A stretch of DNA of 64,000 nt. Origin: Maribacter sp. ACAM166. GTDB lineage: Bacteria > Bacteroidota > Bacteroidia > Flavobacteriales > Flavobacteriaceae. Position numbers and translations under genes: made by a program. Shown one piece after another: positions 38,059 through 47,187 of the stretch. The DNA lies in assembly GCF_005771495.1 (NCBI RefSeq), contig NZ_VAUW01000009.1, positions 62,001-126,000 of the forward strand. Direction: 5' to 3'. A model generated the notes under the pieces. The model was not told the DNA's origin and searched no databases. It saw only the letters and a list, made by a program, of their open reading frames with translations. Every line of letters starts with the position of its first letter. The first letter of the stretch is position 1.

Positions 38059-38514
38059 CTATTTTTTAAATCGTACTGTCCATTCAAAAACAAACGTACT
38101 TACTATTATTCCATCTTCATTTACACCGACAGATTTCATCCAGATGGTCTGCCCATCACCTGTTGCTATGGTTTTCTCTAATACTTCTTTTATCAAATGC
38201 CCATCTTTACACGTAAATGTAACTTTACCTGTAGCCTTTTTTGAGAAATTGGCCTTGTTATTGGCAACTAACATTGATATTTTTTTACCTGTTGCCTCTA
38301 TTTGGTCAATCATCATTGCCCCAGTTGACAATTCGGCAGCCATACCCTGTACTGCCCAAAACATAGAATTAAATGGATTCTGATTGATCCATCTATGCGT
38401 TACCGTTACTATTGCCTTGTTTTTATCTATAGTTATCAAACGCACTCCACACCACCACGCAGCAGGTAGTTTAAAAAAGGAAAACATATTGAATTTACTA
38501 GCGGTTAAGGCCAT
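38059..38514 (-). CDS. DUF4442 hotdog-fold protein (thioesterase-like)
   Basis: A 151-residue protein of the DUF4442 family, related to hotdog-fold acyl-CoA thioesterases. The conserved central helix region NQNPFNSMFWAVQGMAAELSTG is clear (quoted in part: INQNPFNSMFWAVQG). It is cytoplasmic. Enzymatic activity has not been established for most members. Monocistronic; the divergent DUF4870 gene starts about 195 bases away. Confidence 0.88.
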   Translation of the reverse strand: MALTASKFNMFSFFKLPAAWWCGVRLITIDKNKAIVTVTHRWINQNPFNSMFWAVQGMAAELSTGAMMIDQIEATGKKISMLVANNKANFSKKATGKVTFTCKDGHLIKEVLEKTIATGDGQTIWMKSVGVNEDGIIVSTFVFEWTVRFKK

Positions 38515-38708
38515 AGTATCTGATAATTTTGATAAAAATAGCTATTATTTACACCATTGTAAAATGTTAAATTTATATTAAAATATAGTACTATGTGTTA
38601 CCTAGTACCTTTTTTTAACCATATATTTGCATAGAAAGTTAATAGGTTATCAACATAATTGGTTTTAGCCTAGTAATAAAAACATCAATCACCAATACCA
38701 AATCAATC

Positions 38709-39191
38709 ATGACAGAAACAGTAACCAAACACGAAAGAAACCTCTCTGCTCTTATACATGCGAGCACGTTTTCTAAGTATTTTATTCCTTTCGGTAATTT
38801 TATTATTCCACTGGTATTATGGACAGCAAATAAGAAAGAATATGACTTTGTAGACCATAATGGAAAACAGGCATTGAACTTTCAAATTAGTCTCTTGCTC
38901 TACTCTATCCTTATAGGTATGGTCAGTATCCCATTTTTCTTAGGAGGTATTCTCCCTAATATTTTCGACTTTGATAATTTTGGTCTATCAAACCTTCATG
39001 ATTTTAATTCTATCAATTTTCATTTTGATAGTGATAATTTCTTTGGACCATGGATGATTCCTGCAGGACTGTTAGTCTTCGCTCAATCAGCATTGTTTAT
39101 TATCAATATAGTGTACACCATTTTAGCTACCATAAGAACAAATGAAGGAGAACATTTTGAATATCCACTAACTATTAAATTTATCAAATAA
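38709..39191 (+). CDS. DUF4870 membrane protein
   Basis: A 160-residue membrane protein with three hydrophobic segments. The DUF4870 signature is visible: LSALIHASTFSKYFIPFGN, the WxxxxK-x-VDHNGKQALNFQ turn, and a C-terminal helix ending before the ATIRTNEG motif. An unusual Asn/Asp/Phe-rich loop (residues ~85-110) separates the last helices. Its function is unknown. The last base of its TAA stop is the first base of the next ATG (ATAATGA overlap), so the two are translationally coupled. It heads the run of membrane-stress-type genes leading to PspC and the GIN lipoprotein. Confidence 0.9.
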   Translation: MTETVTKHERNLSALIHASTFSKYFIPFGNFIIPLVLWTANKKEYDFVDHNGKQALNFQISLLLYSILIGMVSIPFFLGGILPNIFDFDNFGLSNLHDFNSINFHFDSDNFFGPWMIPAGLLVFAQSALFIINIVYTILATIRTNEGEHFEYPLTIKFIK

Positions 39192-39643
39192 TGAAGAGTT
39201 TAAAACTATTACTCGTCCTACTAATTACTGTATCAAGCACAATGGTGAAAGGGCAAGAAGCCCTAGATTCAGCGCTGTACAAGACGATAATGGAATTAGA
39301 CAAAACCTATTTCAAGGCATATAATGAATGTGACATGAAAACACAAGCTGAATTCTACACTGAGGATATAGAGTTTTATCATGATAAGGGTGGTTTGGCA
39401 ACAGACAAAGCCGAACTTTTAAAAAGTATCGAAAAAAATATATGTGGTAAGGTTACTAGAACACTTATCGAAGAAAGTGTAGAGGTACATCCAATCAAAG
39501 ATTTTGGAGCGGTACAAATTGGAAGACACAAATTTTACAATAATCAAGAGCCAGATGCCGTATCAAAACCCACAAAATTTATTGTTACCTGGAAAAAAAC
39601 CGATACCAATTGGCTTATAAGCAGGGTCATAAGTTTACATTGA
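39191..39643 (+). CDS. Exported NTF2-like (DUF4440) protein
   Basis: A 150-residue protein with a signal peptide (MKSLKLLLVLLITVSSTMVKG). The remaining ~125 residues form an NTF2-like/SnoaL-type cone: MELDKTYFKAYNECDMKTQA, FYTEDIEFYHDKGGL and a C-terminal WKKTDTNWLISRV strand. Such proteins bind small ligands or serve as scaffolds; no catalytic residues can be named. Its start overlaps the DUF4870 stop by one base. Confidence 0.88.
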   Translation: MKSLKLLLVLLITVSSTMVKGQEALDSALYKTIMELDKTYFKAYNECDMKTQAEFYTEDIEFYHDKGGLATDKAELLKSIEKNICGKVTRTLIEESVEVHPIKDFGAVQIGRHKFYNNQEPDAVSKPTKFIVTWKKTDTNWLISRVISLH

Positions 39644-39803
39644 AAGAATAGGGTATTCATCACACCCTTAAGAGTTTATTAATCAAAATCAATCAGGATG
39701 TTTATTCATCAAACAAAAAACGAACAGTTAATCTATGCAGACAACAGACACCATGGAGCAAACCCCTCCACGAAGGGGACTGCATAAAAAGCAAAAAGAC
39801 ATT

Positions 39804-40139
39804 ATGAATGTAGAAAACACAAAAGCGCAAATGCGAAAAGGGGTTTTGGAGTATTGCATCCTGTCCATCTTAAACGGACACGATAAATATGCTTCTGAAA
39901 TCTTAGCAACGCTAAAAGATGCCAAAATGCTGGTAGTAGAAGGGACTATATATCCACTTCTGACCCGGTTAAAGAACGCAGGGCTTCTAAACTATCGTTG
40001 GGAAGAATCCACTTCCGGACCACCACGAAAATACTATACCCTAACCGAGACCGGTAAACTTTTCCTTAAAGAATTAGATACCACTTGGGATGAATTAAGA
40101 AAAGCTACGAACCTGGTAACCAACACAAAAAACAGCTAA
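39804..40139 (+). CDS. PadR-family transcriptional regulator
   Basis: The chosen ATG gives 111 residues starting MNVENTKAQMRKGVLEYCIL, where Bacteroidota PadR proteins normally begin; a start 69 bases upstream would add an unusual basic extension. The winged-helix core (YASEILATLKDA, VEGTIYPLLTRLKNAGLL, GPPRKYYTLTETGK) is intact. Its stop is 2 bases before the PspC gene, and PadR-PspC-GIN order recurs in this phylum, so it probably represses this operon and responds to envelope stress (inference). Confidence 0.93.
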   Translation: MNVENTKAQMRKGVLEYCILSILNGHDKYASEILATLKDAKMLVVEGTIYPLLTRLKNAGLLNYRWEESTSGPPRKYYTLTETGKLFLKELDTTWDELRKATNLVTNTKNS

Positions 40140-40141
40140 AC

Positions 40142-41923
40142 ATGAACAAGACAGTAAATATAAATCTAGCAAACATGCTCTTCCATATCGATGAAGAGGC
40201 ATATAACAAAATGCGAAGGTATTTGGAATCGGTGAAACGTTCCTTTGCCAATACGCCAGGAAGCGATGAAATCATTGCCGATATAGAAGCCCGTATTGCC
40301 GAACTTTTCCATGAGAAATTAGAAAATGAACGGCAGGTAATCACACAAAAAGAAGTAGATGATGTAATCGCCATCATGGGACAACCAGAAGATTATATGG
40401 TTGATGAGGAAATTTTTGATGATGAGCCAAAAGTGAAAAATACTTCTACAAAAGATAGGGTCAAAAAATTATATAGAGATACTGAGAAAAAATACGTTGC
40501 AGGAGTCTCTTCTGGTCTAGCCCATTATTTCGGTATTGACCCATTGTGGATACGATTACTTTGGATCTTCTTGACCATTTTTACCTGGGGTGGTTTCATC
40601 TTTATATATGGCCTTTTATGGATTCTTATTCCTGAGGCAACAACCACTGCCCAGAAATTGGATATGCGTGGAGAAACTGTGAATATCAGTAATATCGAAC
40701 GTAAGGTCAAAGAGGGTTTTGATGACGTTGCAGATCGTGTAAAAAGTGTTGATTATGAAAAGGTAGGCAACACCGTCAAAAAAGGAGGTAAAACTATCTT
40801 TGACACTTTTGGGGATATCGTAATGTTCTTTTTTAGGATCATTGGTAAATTCATAGGTATACTATTGGTTATTATAGGGGCCTCTACCTTAATCGGCCTT
40901 TTTGTAGGTCTTTTTACAGTGGGTATTTTAGATGTAATTCACGTACCTGGTATTGATTTCTATGATGTTGTGAACTCTACCAATCTACCTATTTGGATAG
41001 TATCTTTACTAGCCTTTTTTGCTATCGGCATACCATTTTTTTTCTTAATGTATTTAGGATTAAAAATACTGGTGAACAACTTAAAATCCATAGGTAACAT
41101 TGCAAAGTTCTCTTTATTGGGACTTTGGTTGATAACGATTATTCTTTTGATTGTATTTGGTATTCGAGAGGCGGCATCACATGCATATACTGGGAGTATT
41201 TCCGTAAAAAATGAAATAATAGGCGTTATTCCTTCAGATACTTTAGCTATCAAATTGGTTACGACCGACGAGTTTGACTATGAAAAAGACATGCATATGG
41301 GTGATACCTTTATTTCATATGATGAAGACGGCAACAAGATTTTAGTTTCTGACGATGTTAGGTTCCGTATAAGAAAATCTCAAGACAGTCTAGTTCGTAT
41401 TCAGGTACGCAAAGAAGCTGACGGGCCTTCTAATCGAGAGGCAAAAGTAATAGCAGAACAAATTAATTATGAATTTGAAGTTAAGGGTAATACCATTTCT
41501 TTGAACGATTATCTAACTACTCAAGGTCCGAAGTTTAAAGACCAAGAAGTACGGGTTAACATTTTTCTACCTGTGGGCACTGTACTAACATACGAGCAGG
41601 CAAGTAATAGAAACTGGATTACAACTATGACAACAGATAAGGATGTTGATAATCTTGAAGGGTATGTTTGGATAATGGCAGATAACGGTGAACTTCAGTG
41701 TCAAAATTGTCCGGAATTCATGGATTCAGATGACGAAGATGAAAACCGAATTAGCATCAATGGAAAAGGAATTGACATCAATATCAATGGTAATGGTGAA
41801 AAAGGTAAAATATTAATTAATGAAAACGGTATTGACATTGACGTGAATGATAACGGTGAATCCTTTAAGATGAAACTTGATGAGAATGGCGTAAAAATCA
41901 ATGCCAACGATAGTATCTATTGA
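40142..41923 (+). CDS. PspC-domain membrane protein with HAAS-type N-terminus
   Basis: A 593-residue protein. Residues ~1-95 form a cytoplasmic HAAS-like signalling domain (IDEEAYNKMRRYLESV; ADIEARIAELFHEKL; IAIMGQPEDYM). A PspC domain follows at ~105-165 (KKYVAGVSSGLAHYFGIDPL, FIFIYGLLWILIPEA), then about four more membrane helices (~220-350) and a long extracytoplasmic tail rich in acidic and Asn/Gly motifs (ISINGKGIDININGNGEKGK), which looks like a small beta-solenoid. Related to phage-shock-type envelope-stress modules. Sits between PadR and the GIN lipoprotein genes. Confidence 0.92.
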   Translation: MNKTVNINLANMLFHIDEEAYNKMRRYLESVKRSFANTPGSDEIIADIEARIAELFHEKLENERQVITQKEVDDVIAIMGQPEDYMVDEEIFDDEPKVKNTSTKDRVKKLYRDTEKKYVAGVSSGLAHYFGIDPLWIRLLWIFLTIFTWGGFIFIYGLLWILIPEATTTAQKLDMRGETVNISNIERKVKEGFDDVADRVKSVDYEKVGNTVKKGGKTIFDTFGDIVMFFFRIIGKFIGILLVIIGASTLIGLFVGLFTVGILDVIHVPGIDFYDVVNSTNLPIWIVSLLAFFAIGIPFFFLMYLGLKILVNNLKSIGNIAKFSLLGLWLITIILLIVFGIREAASHAYTGSISVKNEIIGVIPSDTLAIKLVTTDEFDYEKDMHMGDTFISYDEDGNKILVSDDVRFRIRKSQDSLVRIQVRKEADGPSNREAKVIAEQINYEFEVKGNTISLNDYLTTQGPKFKDQEVRVNIFLPVGTVLTYEQASNRNWITTMTTDKDVDNLEGYVWIMADNGELQCQNCPEFMDSDDEDENRISINGKGIDININGNGEKGKILINENGIDIDVNDNGESFKMKLDENGVKINANDSIY

Positions 41924-42019
41924 TTACAGTTCATATACTATAATCTACAATTGGGTACTAATTAATCGTAAAACATTCATAAAACGTTCAATTTTACATC
42001 AATCTAAAAACAATCAATC

Positions 42020-42754
42020 ATGACAACATTAGTAAGAATTATAGTAGCACTTGTTCTGGCCCTATTACTTTCCTCTTGCGGCTTTGATATTAATTTCGGA
42101 GATTTTGGCTCAGGGGAAAAAGGCAACGGAGTAGTCGTTGAAGAAACAAGGGAAATCACTGAAGAGTTTACCGTGGTATCAGCATCTGAAGGTATCGATG
42201 TCTATGTTACCCAAGGTACTGATTTTGACATTTTAGTTGAGGCAGATGAAAACATCATGGATTTAATCGGTACTGATATTAAAAGTGGAAAATTAAAAAT
42301 CCATACGATAGAAAACATAGGTAGCGCTACTAAAAAGGTCTATGTAACCTTACCGACAGTAACTGGTTTACATGCTTCAAGTGGGGCTCATTTAACTGCC
42401 GAAAATATGATACAAACTGAAAAATTGGTAGTGGACGCTAGCAGTGGAGCTAGGTTAAATGCAAATGTCAATGTAACAACGGACATGGAAATAGATGCCA
42501 GCAGTGGTGCCAATATTAAACTATCCGGTACTGCTAAAGAAGTGTATGTAGATGCTAGCAGTGGTGCAAATATTAAAGCAAATGACCTTTTGACCTTAGC
42601 GTGTAATGCCGATGCTAGTAGTGGTGCCTATGTTAGTATTCATGTACAGAATAATCTAACCGCAGAAGCTTCTAGTGGTGGTAATATTTCTTATAAAGGT
42701 AAACCCTCTGTGCAGAAGAACAAATCGGTTTCTGGTAGCGTACACAAGTATTAA
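42020..42754 (+). CDS. GIN-domain (DUF2807) lipoprotein
   Basis: A 244-residue predicted lipoprotein (lipobox LLSSC). Residues ~45-235 are a GIN/DUF2807 beta-helix built from repeated HASSGA, DASSGA and EASSGG turns (six copies), each followed by a short strand. In Bacteroidota this domain is commonly encoded next to PadR/PspC genes and is thought to act at the cell envelope. Its gene follows PspC after ~95 bases and ends at a hairpin terminator, closing the operon. Confidence 0.93.
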   Translation: MTTLVRIIVALVLALLLSSCGFDINFGDFGSGEKGNGVVVEETREITEEFTVVSASEGIDVYVTQGTDFDILVEADENIMDLIGTDIKSGKLKIHTIENIGSATKKVYVTLPTVTGLHASSGAHLTAENMIQTEKLVVDASSGARLNANVNVTTDMEIDASSGANIKLSGTAKEVYVDASSGANIKANDLLTLACNADASSGAYVSIHVQNNLTAEASSGGNISYKGKPSVQKNKSVSGSVHKY

Positions 42755-42775
42755 AAATCATCAATCAACTTCATC

Positions 42776-42812
42776 TGAAAACCTGCTGAATTATCAGTGG
42801 GTTTTCATTTTT
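42776..42812 (+). terminator. Terminator closing the PadR-PspC-GIN operon
   Basis: Stem TGAAAACC / GGTTTTCA with an inner CTGA / TCAG stem, separated by a small internal loop, followed by a run of T residues. Confidence 0.85.
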
Positions 42813-42842
42813 TAGTTACTACCTATTCTGTATATTAGTAGC

Positions 42843-43856
42843 ATGCAAATACAGTTAAAAAAATTCACGTTACCACTAAAGCATACCTTTAGCATCTCTA
42901 GAGAATCTCATGATTTTCAAGATACTATGATTGCTTCACTAACATTAAATGGCAAAACGGGGTTTGGGGAAGCAACTTCAAATCCGTATTACAAAATCAC
43001 TATAGAAACTATGATGACCGAAATTATGGCCATCAAAAGTGAACTTGAAAACTTTAAATTTACAACACCTGAAATTTTCCATGCTTTTTTGATAAACAAA
43101 GGGTTATCTAACTTCGCAATTTGCGCTTTAGATTTAGCTGCTCATGACCTTTATGGAAAAATGTTAGGTAAGTCATTACATGAAATTTGGTCTACTAGCA
43201 CCGATTATTACCCGGTTACAAACTATACAATAGGCATTGCTCCTATTGACGTAATGTTGACCAAAATGAAAGAGATGCCTTGGCCTATCTATAAAATTAA
43301 ATTAGGGACTGCGGATGATGTAGCTATAGTAAGAGAACTTAGAAATCATACAGATGCGATATTTAGAATTGATGCCAATTGTGCATGGACCGCTAGAGAA
43401 ACCATCTATAATGCTCCGCTGTTAAAAGAACTAGGAGTAGAATTTTTAGAGCAACCGCTAAAAGCAGATGATTGGTCTGGTATGGAAGAAGTTATGCACC
43501 ATAGTGTTCTACCCGTTATTGCAGATGAAAGTTGTATCGTAGAAAGTGATGTCGAAAAATGCGCTCTTCATTATAGTGGTATCAATATTAAATTGACCAA
43601 ATGTGGCGGACTCACCCCTGCCCTACGTATGATACATAAGGCTAAAGATTTAGGTATAAAAGTTATGGTTGGTTGCATGACGGAATCTACTGTTGGTATC
43701 TCTGCCATTGCGCAGTTGTTACCACAATTAGATTATGTGGATATGGATGGTGCACTGTTACTTAAAAGTGATATTGCTACAGGAGTTAAAATTGAATCAG
43801 ACGGGAAAGTGATTTTTCCAGAACTTGCCGGAAGCGGTATACAGCTTTTAGATTAA
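42843..43856 (+). CDS. Dipeptide epimerase (enolase superfamily, muconate-lactonizing subgroup)
   Basis: A 337-residue enolase-superfamily enzyme. The KxK motif (Lys151, Lys153 in YKIKLG), metal ligands Asp177 (RIDANCAW), Glu203 (LEQPL) and Asp228 (IADES), and the catalytic Lys in NIKLTKCGG are all in place. The pattern fits L-Ala-D/L-Glu epimerases and related dipeptide epimerases that act on murein or dietary peptides. It is coupled by a 1-base overlap (TAATG) to an alpha-oxoamine-synthase-like gene, a combination suggesting a peptide or amino-acid salvage route. Confidence 0.92.
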   Translation: MQIQLKKFTLPLKHTFSISRESHDFQDTMIASLTLNGKTGFGEATSNPYYKITIETMMTEIMAIKSELENFKFTTPEIFHAFLINKGLSNFAICALDLAAHDLYGKMLGKSLHEIWSTSTDYYPVTNYTIGIAPIDVMLTKMKEMPWPIYKIKLGTADDVAIVRELRNHTDAIFRIDANCAWTARETIYNAPLLKELGVEFLEQPLKADDWSGMEEVMHHSVLPVIADESCIVESDVEKCALHYSGINIKLTKCGGLTPALRMIHKAKDLGIKVMVGCMTESTVGISAIAQLLPQLDYVDMDGALLLKSDIATGVKIESDGKVIFPELAGSGIQLLD

Positions 43857-44890
43857 TGTTTACCATCGATGAATTTCCTGGAAGAGAACTAAAAATAAAC
43901 GGTAAAGATTATCTATACTTTGGTGGAACTTCTTACTTAGGCTTACAAACAGACACTAAATTTCAATCGCTATTCATTGAGAATATCAAAAAATATGGTA
44001 CTACCTACAGTGCATCACGAAAATCTAATATTCGTATTTCAATATTCGATGAATCTGAACTTTACCTATCAAAACTAGTAGGCTCAGAAGCTTGTATTAC
44101 AATGTCATCAGGTTATTTAGCAGGACAATTGGTCTGCGATTTTTTCAATCATACCGACTATCAATTATATTATGCTCCGAATACCCACTCCGCTTTATTT
44201 AGAGGGCAACAAAAGGTCTATACCAATTGGAAGGAACTCAAAAATGATATTAAAAAAAACCAAGGAAAAAACCATATTGTTTTCTTAGACAGCATTGATT
44301 TTAATGGAAACAATTATCCCAATTTCAAACCGCTGCAAGATTTACCTTTAAAGGATATTATTCTTATTATCGATGATTCACATGGCATCGGCATAACAGG
44401 TGATAACGGTGGTGGCAGCTACAGCTTTATAAAATCTTTAAAACCAAAAGAATTGTTAGTTTCCTCTTCATTAGGTAAAGGATTTGGAATACAGGCAGGT
44501 GCAATTTTCGGTGCTAAGCACAGAATAGAGAAATTTAAAGAAACCCAATTTTATGGTGGTTCAAGTCCGGCTACGCCAGCTTCCCTAGCTACTATACTAG
44601 ACGCACAATATCTAACTGCCGACAAGAGAGCCTTATTGAACCGAAACACTGCGTTATTCTTAACTAATTTATCCGATCCATCGCTGTTCTTAACTACCAA
44701 AAGTCATCCAACTTTTAGTTTTCAAAACGAGACATTGACAATGCAGCTTGAGGAAAAAGGTATCTTAGTTACAAATTTTAGATACCCTACCAAAGATGAT
44801 ACATTGATGAGTCGCATCGTTATTAGCGCTTCACATACAACTGAAGATATCATAACCTTATGTAACATTCTAAATTCACTTTCCTTTTAA
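43856..44890 (+). CDS. PLP-dependent aminotransferase class I/II, alpha-oxoamine synthase-like
   Basis: A 344-residue PLP enzyme resembling BioF/KBL proteins but shorter than their ~390 residues. It has SGYLAGQLV near the cofactor phosphate, NTHSALFRGQQ for ring stacking, the aspartate in IDDSHGIG, and the Schiff-base Lys208 in SSLGKGFGIQAGA. Genuine alpha-oxoamine synthases condense an amino acid with an acyl-CoA. The tight coupling to the dipeptide epimerase suggests it acts on an amino acid released from that dipeptide; no biotin genes are nearby, so it is unlikely to be BioF itself. Confidence 0.86.
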   Translation: MFTIDEFPGRELKINGKDYLYFGGTSYLGLQTDTKFQSLFIENIKKYGTTYSASRKSNIRISIFDESELYLSKLVGSEACITMSSGYLAGQLVCDFFNHTDYQLYYAPNTHSALFRGQQKVYTNWKELKNDIKKNQGKNHIVFLDSIDFNGNNYPNFKPLQDLPLKDIILIIDDSHGIGITGDNGGGSYSFIKSLKPKELLVSSSLGKGFGIQAGAIFGAKHRIEKFKETQFYGGSSPATPASLATILDAQYLTADKRALLNRNTALFLTNLSDPSLFLTTKSHPTFSFQNETLTMQLEEKGILVTNFRYPTKDDTLMSRIVISASHTTEDIITLCNILNSLSF

Positions 44891-45029
44891 ACTTAAGACA
44901 TACTTAGTAATTGTCAGTAATTATTAGAGTAATCGTAAATTTAAGTTGTTTTTATTAACAAATCTTGTATATATTTTCGTATCTTTTTAATACATATACA
45001 ATTCTTTAACTAACCAAAACATTATCACT

Positions 45030-45476
45030 ATGAAAAAAATTATAGGATTAGTTTTATTGATGCTCATCTTGATTTCCGCAGCCTCGACCAACGCTATTAA
45101 CGAGAACTACATGCATTCTATTGAAGGTACTTGGGAATTGGAAAGCTTTTATAATTATGACGGACAACAAGTAATCGATACCGTGCCCACCACTGATGGT
45201 TATAGACAGGTTAAAATGTACTACAATGGAAAAATAATGTGGAGTCGTTATGTGCCTGTTGACAAAATTGGAAGATTTGGTTATGGCACGTATAGCATCA
45301 CAGACAATCAACTCATAGAAACTATTGAGTATGGAGATAATGAAATGATGATGGCAATGGATACCTTAAGTATTTTCACTTTCGAACTACAACTTAGCGA
45401 TGATAAATTCAGTCAAATAAGCTTAGATGAAGAAGGAAATAGAACCTTCTCTGAAAACTACAAGAGAATAGACTAA
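45030..45476 (+). CDS. Small exported lipocalin-like protein
   Basis: A 148-residue protein with a signal peptide ending near ASTNA. The mature part opens with IEGTWELESFYNYDGQQ and continues with GYRQVKMYYNGKIMWSRYV and FGYGTYSITDNQLIETIEYG. This is the GTW-led beta-barrel pattern of lipocalin-like/DUF4488-type proteins. Ligand unknown. A decayed relative of this general type occurs at ~19.7 kb. It converges on trxB with a shared terminator. Confidence 0.8.
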   Translation: MKKIIGLVLLMLILISAASTNAINENYMHSIEGTWELESFYNYDGQQVIDTVPTTDGYRQVKMYYNGKIMWSRYVPVDKIGRFGYGTYSITDNQLIETIEYGDNEMMMAMDTLSIFTFELQLSDDKFSQISLDEEGNRTFSENYKRID

Positions 45477-45488
45477 CAAGGATTAAAA

Positions 45489-45536
45489 TATAAAAGCGTC
45501 GCTTCTTTCGAAACGGCGCTTTTATATATACTACTA
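45489..45536. terminator. Bidirectional terminator between lipocalin-like gene and trxB
   Basis: A perfect 10-bp stem (TATAAAAGCG / CGCTTTTATA) extended by a mismatched inner CG pair, with A- and T-rich flanks on both sides. It lies between two convergent stop codons. Confidence 0.87.
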
Positions 45537-45545
45537 CAGTTTCAG

Positions 45546-46529
45546 CTACAACTTATACTGACCTGCCACAGACTCTTCTACAGAACCTATTGTAGCCAAA
45601 TATCGCTCGGCATCTAAAGCTGCCATGCAACCTGTACCAGCAGCTGTTACAGCTTGTCTGTATTCCTTATCTTGAGCATCTCCACTAGCAAAAACACCTG
45701 GTAGGTTAGTCTTTGTAGATTTTCCTTTAGTTATTAGATAGCCCGTTTCGTCCATATCTAACTGGTCTTTGAAAATATCGGTATTAGGTTTATGCCCAAT
45801 GGCGATAAACAAACCTGTAATAGTAATATCTTCTTTTTTTCCGGTTTGGTTATTTACCATTCGTAAACCTTCAACGACCTGCTCTCCAAGAACCTCATCA
45901 ACTTCTGTGTTATACCGTATCTCGATATTCTTAAGGCTATTCACTCTATGTTGCATTGCTTTCGAAGCTCGCATTTGGTCTTTACGCACCAACATGGTTA
46001 CTTTATTGCAAATATTGGCAAGGTATGAAGCTTCTTCTGCAGCTGTGTCTCCTGCCCCAACAATAGCGACATCTTGACCTTTATAGAAAAATCCATCACA
46101 AACCGCACAGGCAGAAACACCACCTCCACGTAAACGTTGCTCACTTGGAATATTTAAATATTTAGCAGTAGCCCCTGTTGAAATTATAACAGTTTCTGCC
46201 TCTATTTGTTTTTCTCCATCGGCAGTTATTTTATGAATACCTCCTTTTTCTTTTGAAAATTCAACCGCGGTGATCATTCCTATTCTTACCTCCGTACCAA
46301 AACGTTCTGCTTGTTGTTGCAATTCCAACATCATGGTAGGTCCGTCGACACCCTCTGCATATCCTGGGAAATTATCTACTTCTGTGGTAGTGGTCAATTG
46401 CCCACCTGGCTCCATTCCTGTATACATAACAGGTTTTAAATCGGCACGGGCCGCATAAATTGCCGCAGTATAACCCGCTGGGCCAGATCCTATAATTAAT
46501 GTTTTAACACGTTCTATTTTATCAGACAT
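45546..46529 (-). CDS. trxB: Thioredoxin reductase TrxB
   Basis: A 327-residue low-molecular-weight thioredoxin reductase. FAD-binding GSGPAGYTAAIYAARADL opens the protein, the redox pair is Cys141/Cys144 in ACAVCDGFF, NADPH binding is at GAGDTAAEEA, and the final FAD motif is FASGDAQDKEYRQAVTAAG. I start at the ATG giving MSDKIERVK; a longer frame adds 46 unrelated residues without homology. It reduces thioredoxin with NADPH. Monocistronic. Confidence 0.95.
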   Translation of the reverse strand: MSDKIERVKTLIIGSGPAGYTAAIYAARADLKPVMYTGMEPGGQLTTTTEVDNFPGYAEGVDGPTMMLELQQQAERFGTEVRIGMITAVEFSKEKGGIHKITADGEKQIEAETVIISTGATAKYLNIPSEQRLRGGGVSACAVCDGFFYKGQDVAIVGAGDTAAEEASYLANICNKVTMLVRKDQMRASKAMQHRVNSLKNIEIRYNTEVDEVLGEQVVEGLRMVNNQTGKKEDITITGLFIAIGHKPNTDIFKDQLDMDETGYLITKGKSTKTNLPGVFASGDAQDKEYRQAVTAAGTGCMAALDAERYLATIGSVEESVAGQYKL

Positions 46530-46809
46530 AATATCAATTAGTTCAGTTATCCTTCTCTTGTACAAAAGTAGCTTTTTGAGCAAAAACCTTACAATTAAAT
46601 TATCAAAAGTTTTATTTCTACTTTGAGGATCAATATAACAAATTGATTGTTGATAGCTGCTCACCATCTCCTAACAAAATCTTAAAATTTAGTGAAAAAA
46701 TAAATCTTTACTATAATCAAACTGTTTGTGATTTTAAGAATCTATATTTAAAACTGGATGAGAGTATTACAATGTGCCACAAGAGAAGATTTTAATAGTC
46801 ACCGTATTC

Positions 46810-47179
46810 TGTTTGATGCAATAAATAAGATTATTGATAAAGCAAAACCACCGTATAGAATAAAAATAAACAAGGTATTAAACATACTCTAAAATAGGTC
46901 CAGCCCAATATCAAACTATTTAATAGTTCGAGACTGTAGGCGATTATATTAAAGACATTATACCAGAACGTAATTATGTAAGCCTACTTTACCACGAGCG
47001 CTTCTTATGAAATACTAAAGAATGAAAAATTTCTAACAATTCATACTTCTTTCATTATTAACCTTAACCTGGTCGAAAGATATACTTACAAGTTTATAGT
47101 AATAGAGGACATAAAAACACCAAACGGTCTCACTAAAAACACTGAACGGGACCATCTCTTAAATTGTATAGAGCCGTAG
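46810..47179 (+). pseudogene. LytTR DNA-binding domain relic
   Basis: Plus-strand translation across one frameshift gives SNYLIVRDCGDYIKDI, ERNYVS, YFTTSASYEILKNEKF, LTIHTSFIINLNLVERYTY and KFIVIEDIKTPNGLT before TAG at 47177. The order (RDG-Y-IK, EAERNYV, TTSxSYxL, FLRIHRSFIVNL, V-ERY, KIPxGRT) is that of the LytTR domain found at the end of Bacteroidota LytTR regulators. A less certain upstream piece (FDAINKIIDKAKPPYRIKIN) precedes it, and no receiver or start is found. The gene is dead. Confidence 0.6.
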
Positions 47180-47187
47180 CTCCTAAT

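Noticed and set aside
46530-46667. N-terminal extension of 46 residues on TrxB
   Set aside because: The added sequence has no homology to thioredoxin reductases and the internal ATG gives the standard length.
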